Source: Tolypeutes matacus
Lineage: Eukaryota > Chordata > Mammalia > Cingulata > Chlamyphoridae
Reading direction: 5' to 3'
Assembly (NCBI GenBank): GCA_026826555.1
Contig: JAKSZT010054396.1
Coordinates: 13,719,200-13,783,199, forward strand
DNA: 64,000 nucleotides
The notes under the pieces were generated by a model. It saw only the letters and a list, made by a program, of their open reading frames with translations. It did not search any database and was not told where the DNA came from. Numbering within the stretch: the first letter of the stretch is position 1; the number at the start of each line of letters is the position of its first letter. This document shows, in pieces, positions 59,545 to 64,000 of this stretch. The position numbers and the translations under genes were made by a program.

Positions 59545-60975
59545 TTCATTTTTGAAGAAGCTTTAGATCACAGAGCAGTTACAACTGGGGCAGGGGAGGA
59601 TCATTGGTGTGGGGTGTCAGTGATGGGGGATACATGGGAGGAAGTTCACCTGGGCATACATATAAAGTATATAAATATGTTCAAATGTTCATGGGGCATT
59701 GTCACAGTGGGTGGAGACTCACACAATAACTGAGAGAGTGTTGAATTCCCATCCTGGAGAGCTCTGCCACATTCTCTAATGGAGCAGCAACAGTCCCCCA
59801 AGTGCAGGGGCAATGACTGGCGAAGGAGGATGATCCATTGATGGGCCCTTGATATTGACGACTTTGCTTATGAGCCTTTGCTCTTGAAGTAGAAGCTTGG
59901 CCTGGTGTTGTGGGGTGCCTAGGAGTTGCCTCCTGGGAACCTCCTTGTTACTCAGATGTGGCCTCTCTCTGGGCCAAACTCAGCATGTGGATACGTTGCC
60001 TTCCCCCCCAGCATGGGACTTGGCTACTGGGGATGGATACTGCCCTGAATAGTGGGGCTTCTGAGGGCTCTGAAGACACCCAGGTCCTATGGTCAGGGCA
60101 GATAGCTCTGGAGTTTGGTGCCTTGCCAGTAGACCCTACTTTGGAGTTTGTGCTCCTGAGAGTAACAGAATTGGACTCAATTATAGCTTCCCCACACATG
60201 ATTCATCTGTCCCTTCTATTTAAATCTATACTTGGTGCTGGAGTTTGTAGGTGAACATCCAAGAGACTGGAGTCTTTGGGCTGTCCATGTGCCAGCTGGG
60301 CCCGGAGCCTCAGCAGAGTTGTAACACCTACTCTCCAGTTCATTGGACTCACCCAGGAAAACTAACAAGGAGGTGAGGATTGACAACCACCATACCAAGG
60401 AAACGAGAGAGCCAACAACTGCAAGCAAGAGAATCCCATCCATCGGCTGTATGGGATAGAAGCCTCCTCTCAATTAGAGGTAGAGTGGACGTCACCATCC
60501 CAGAATTCTCAGGTTTGGGGAATGAACTATGGACTAGAGTGGACTTACAGGTATTCTACTATAGACATATTGTGATTCTAGCATTGGAAGAAATTATAAC
60601 ATTGATGTGGAGGCAGTGACCACTGGAGGCTCTGGGGGCAGGGAGAGGGAAAAACAGTTGTAATACAGGGGCTTTTTCAGGACTTGGGAATCATCCTGAA
60701 TGACATTGCAATGACAGATATAGGCCATTTTATATTGTCACATAACATGCAGAACAGTGTGGGAGAGAGTGTAGACTGCAATGTGAACTATGGTCCATGC
60801 TCAGTGGCAAAGCCCCAGGATGAATTTATCAATTGCAATGAATGTGCCACACTAATGAAGGATGTTGTTTATGTGGGAGGGTGTCGGAAGTGTGGGGAGT
60901 GGGGCATATGAGAATCCCTATATTTTTGGTGTAACATTTATGTAATCGAACTATCTTTTAAAAAAGAAAAAGAAA
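59545..60975 (+). mobile_element. Second long copy of the 1.87-kb family
   Basis: About 1.43 kb. It aligns along its length with 26489-28360, lacking the first 110-130 bp and about 200-250 bp near 60020 (the CCCTGGCCACGAGGGATTAA segment of the longer copy). Landmarks: GAGAGCTCTGCCACATTCTC, TGGCCTCTCTCTGGGCCAAACTCAGC, GTAACAGAATTGGACTCAA, TATGGACTAGAGTGGACTTA. A weak duplication (TATTTTATTGGC / TTTTTTAATTGGC) flanks it. Confidence 0.8.
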
Positions 60976-61399
60976 ATATTTTTTTAATTGGCATAAAAAT
61001 ATTTTTATCTTGATAACTGAATTTTTTGGCACCCCTTTAAATTTTGCACCTGAGGCAAGCATTTCACTCACCTCCAGTCCAAGTTCTAGTGTGTACACAT
61101 ATACATATATTCCCAAACTTGTCCACTGAGGGGGCCTGAGAGTAGGGACTCCCCAATGGCCGTTCTTAGCTTCTAAATACCATTCTTCATTAAAAGAAGC
61201 TGGGGCTTCTTGGAGAAATGGCTGATTCCATAAGTGATCAGAGAATTCACAAATGAGCTTGGAACATCTTCTGCAAGAAAGCAAGGGAGTGCTCAAAAAT
61301 GACAAAGACATTTCAAAAGGCATAGAAACCAGCTTAAAGGGACTCCCACTGGCCAAATCTCGGATTATTTGAACATTAAAATAAATAACAATAGTAATA

Positions 61400-62165
61400 G
61401 ATTATCATCCGTTGACTGAAATAGGAAGCCTTAAGTCCATACTGGAATAAACAAATTTAAAAAAATAGAAAATTTGATGAAGTGTAGGATGTTTACATAA
61501 TTTCAAAGCACCTCCCCACGAAATACCAATTAATTACAAAGGGGGAAAGAATAATTTTACAGTGAAGAAGTCTGGCTAATTCTACATTAATCAAGTGATC
61601 AAAGTGAACATCATCAATAATGGAACAAATGGAAATCATATGCCACTTTATAGGATGCAATGAGAATAACACAAAATTGCTTCTGTGATATTCTTGCCAA
61701 AGACAAATGACCTGAATCTAATCATAAGGAAACATTAGACAAATCCAAATTGAGGGGCATTTTACAAGATAACTGGCTTGTACCCTTCAAAAATGCCAAG
61801 GCCATAAAAGGAAAGATCAAAGTTGCTTAAACTGAAGAAGACTCAGGAGACATGACAACAAAATGAACTGGATCTCTTTGCTATAAAGGACATTGTTGAG
61901 AACACTGGCAAACCATGAACGGATCTGAGAATTAGATGATAGTAATATTTCAATGTTTGTATTCTGATTTTGATGATTATCTTGTGGTTTTGTAGAAGAA
62001 TGTTCTTGCTTGTAGAAAATTCACACTGAAGTATTAGAGAATGAGGGAATATCATGTAGATAACCTACTCTCAAATGGTTCTGAGGGGGGAAAGTTCTTT
62101 GCATATATTTTCTATCAGTTTGTAATTGTTTCGATTTTTAAAAATTATTTTAAACTGTGTATTTA
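61400..62165 (+). mobile_element. Old L1 3' UTR
   Basis: CATTAGACAAATCCAAATTGAGGGGCATTTTACAAGATAACTGGC, AGACTCAGGAGACATGACAAC, GTATTAGAGAATGAGGGAATATCATG and TACTCTCAAATGGTTCTGAG are familiar L1M-type 3' UTR wording, ending near the DAS array. Confidence 0.65.
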
Positions 62166-62167
62166 TT

Positions 62168-62819
62168 TTTTCTTTAAATTTATTTTATTTATTTCTCCCC
62201 CTCCCTTTCATTGTTTTGTGCTCGCTGTCTGCTCTCTGTGTGTTCTTCTGTGTCTGTTTGTCTTCTCTTTAGGTGAATCTTGGTACCTTCCAGAGTGGGA
62301 GAGAGGTGCTTAATCTCTTGTGCGACCTCAGATCCCTGGTCTGCTGCATCTCTTATTGTCTCTCCTCTGAGCCTCTTTTTATTGTGTCATCTTGCTGCGC
62401 CAGCTCTCTGCACGGGCCAGCACTCCTGTGTGGGCCAGCATTCCGTGAAGTCCAGCTTGCCTTTCACCAGGAGGCCCCAGGAATTGAACCCTGGACTTCC
62501 TATATGGTAGACAGGAGCCCAATCGCTTGAGTCACATCTGCTTCACCCTTGTTTCTTTAGGAGGCATGGGGAACCGAATCTAGGACTTCTGATGTTGGAG
62601 GGAGGCGCTTAATCGCTTGAGCCACCTCCGTTCCCTGCTTTGCTGTGTTTCTCATTATGTTTTTCTTCCTGTGTCTCTTGTATCATCTTGTTGCATCAGC
62701 CTGCCATGCCTGCCCATTGCACCAACTCGCTGTCTTCTTTAGGAAGCACTGGGAACGGAACCAGGGACTTTCCATATGGTAGGCGGGAGCTCAGTTGCTT
62801 GAGCCACATCCACTTCCCT
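62168..62819 (-). mobile_element. Four-unit DAS SINE array
   Basis: Read from the right on the minus strand there are four tRNA-like units: about 62745-62819 (GGGAAGTGGATGTGGCTCAAG), about 62555-62635 (GGGAACGGAGGTGGCTCAAG), about 62465-62547 (GAAGCAGATGTGACTCAAG) and about 62270-62335 (GATCTGAGGTCGCACAAG). Between the units lie GACACAAC/GACACAGG linkers, a short CTGGCCCA array (62400-62460) and a left poly(A)-type end. It looks like a dimer inserted next to, or fused with, another dimer of the subtype seen at 45445. Confidence 0.85.
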
Positions 62820-62844
62820 GTATAATTTTTTCAATGAAAAACAA

Positions 62845-63341
62845 CATGAACATGAGAATGTAAAATGGTGCAGCCATTTGGAAAACAATCTTGCCATTTC
62901 TCAACTTTAATCATAGTTCCATTCCTACATATATATCCAAGAGAAATGAAAAGATATATCCATGCAAAAACTTGTACATGAACATTCATAGCAACCCTTT
63001 CCACAATAGCCAAAAGTGGAAACAACCCAAACACCCATCAACTGGTGAATGGATAAACAAAATGTAGTATATCTATACACTGGAATATTACTCAGCCACA
63101 AAAAGGAATGAAATATTGATACATTCTACAACATTGGATGAACCTTGAAAACATTATGCTAGGTGAAGGAAGTCAGTCACAAAAGGCAGTATATTATGTG
63201 ATTCCATTTGTCTGTAATGTCCAGAAGAGACAAAAATTAGATTAGTGTTTGCTTAGGGATGAAGGGGATGGGGGTATAGGGAGGTGATACTAAAGGATAT
63301 GGGGTTTCTTTCTGAGGTGATGAAAATGTTCTAAAATTGAC
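62845..63341 (+). mobile_element. Old L1, ORF2 end and 3' UTR, part 1
   Basis: AAAATGGTGCAGCCATTTGGAAAACA, GGAAACAACCCAAACACCCATCAAC, GGAATATTACTCAGCCACAAAAAGGAATGAAAT and AAAGGCAGTATATTATGTGATTCCATTTG follow the L1 ORF2 3' end and UTR. Interrupted by the DAS at 63342. Confidence 0.88.
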
Positions 63342-63528
63342 GGGGGGGGTGCGGATGTAGCTCAAACAGTTGGGCGCCTGCCTCCCACATGGGAGGTCCT
63401 GGTTTGGTTCCCCGTGCCTCCTAAGGGAAAAAAAAAGCAGACAGCAAGCAAAAAAATGGGCAGAGAAGCTCAAACAATGAGCAAAAACAACAAGCAAACA
63501 GATATGGAGCCATCTCAGGGGGGGAGAA
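63342..63528 (+). mobile_element. DAS SINE, ACAACAAGC-type body
   Basis: GGGTGCGGATGTAGCTCAAACAG, GGTTTGGTTCCCCGTGCC, the AAGCAGACAGCAAGC body and GGAGCCATCTCAGGGGGG end. Short duplication AAATTGAC (63334-63341 and about 63527-63534). Confidence 0.92.
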
Positions 63529-63655
63529 ATTGACTGTGATTACGGCTGCACATATCTATGCACATAAAAAACCATCAAATTGTACCCTTTAAATGGATGA
63601 ATTGTTTGGCATGGAAATTATATCTCAATAAAGCTGTTATAAATAATATCATTAA
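63529..63655 (+). mobile_element. Old L1 3' UTR, part 2
   Basis: TTGACTGTGATTACGGCTGCACA, CATCAAATTGTACCCTTTAAATGGATG and TATATCTCAATAAAGCTGTTAT complete the L1 3' end. Confidence 0.85.
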
Positions 63656-63656
63656 C

Positions 63657-64000
63657 AAAGAAATTCAAGGGAAAACTAGAATAACCAAGGCAGTCTTAAA
63701 CTGGAGGATTTATACTACCACAGATCAATTCATATAGCAATTGAGTAAAGACAATATGGCTCTGGCACAAGGATAGGCAAATAGACCAATAGAATAGAGA
63801 GTCTGCATCATGGGATATATGCAGGTGATAATGCAGCACAGTGGGGGAAAGGATGATCTTTTCAATAAATGATGCTGGGACAATTAAATATCCATATGGA
63901 GAAAAGTGTCTTGACTCGTACCTCACACCATAAATAAAATAATCAACTCTAGAAGGATTATAGAACTAAATAAAAGCTTTAGAAGAAAATTTAGGAGGAC
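63657..64000 (+). mobile_element. L1 ORF2 fragment at the window edge
   Basis: AAGACAATATGGCTCTGGCACAAGGATAGGCAAATAGACC, AATAAATGATGCTGGGACAATTAAATATCC and CTCGTACCTCACACCATAAATAAAATAATCAACTC are L1 ORF2 sense wording. It runs off the window. Confidence 0.85.

Larger units (their letters stand above)
57645..64000. other. Intergenic sequence upstream of MAP2K1
   Basis: No exon of a neighbouring gene recognised. Mostly L1 relics, two members of the unrecognised retroposon family (58.5 and 59.5 kb), a four-unit DAS array and one DAS monomer. 57970-58520 and 60990-61400 show nothing I recognise. Confidence 0.7.

Noticed and set aside
57645..64000. Exons of the next gene upstream (TIPIN lies near MAP2K1 in other mammals)
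   Set aside because: No stretch in this interval reads as a TIPIN exon. In other mammals that gene is tens of kilobases away, outside this window.

Overview
This window is mammalian nuclear DNA, almost certainly from an armadillo (Dasypus). The species clue is the roughly two dozen copies of tRNA-derived DAS SINEs (head beginning GGGAAGCGGCTGTGGCTCAATC or GGAGCGGATGTGGCTCA, followed by A/B-box-like segments and an A-rich tail). This SINE group is known from armadillos. Ancient mammal-wide repeats (MIR, L2, old L1) fill most of the remaining sequence. There is one 400-N assembly gap at 1685-2084.

The only protein-coding gene I can support is MAP2K1 (MEK1, the dual-specificity kinase of the RAF-MEK-ERK pathway), on the minus strand. 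Its first four coding exons are all present: exon 1 (56769-56848), exon 2 (13965-14175), exon 3 (12356-12502) and exon 4 (2899-2976). Together they encode 516 nt, residues 1-172, in an unbroken frame with canonical GT/AG junctions. Intron 1 is about 42.6 kb, intron 2 about 1.46 kb and intron 3 about 9.4 kb. The rest of the kinase domain lies beyond the low-coordinate edge of the window. Exon 1 sits in a CpG island (about 56.1-57.6 kb), with CCAAT, CRE-like and ETS-like sites 530-580 bp upstream of the ATG. The sequence from about 57.65 to 64 kb is upstream intergenic DNA made mostly of repeats.

The accessory content is retroelement-rich: (i) DAS SINEs as monomers, dimers and one four-unit array, with a dense cluster at 46.9-49.9 kb; (ii) two copies of a composite element of about 0.95 kb (8304-9296 and 33142-34086), each with its own target-site duplication, built from a unique 5' segment, a DAS dimer with an internal GC-rich VNTR, and an L1-like 3' tail; (iii) several copies of an unrecognised family up to 1.87 kb long with a poly(A) tail (26.5, 32.8, 42.0 and 59.5 kb, and a related copy at 58.5 kb); (iv) two solo LTRs of one MaLR-like family, with 5-bp duplications; (v) two copies of a hAT-like miniature DNA element with 16-bp-class inverted ends. 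Two tandem repeats lie just upstream of the 3' splice sites of exons 3 and 4. I found no rRNA, tRNA, CRISPR or prokaryotic features. Subfamily names and ages of repeats are from visual recognition only.
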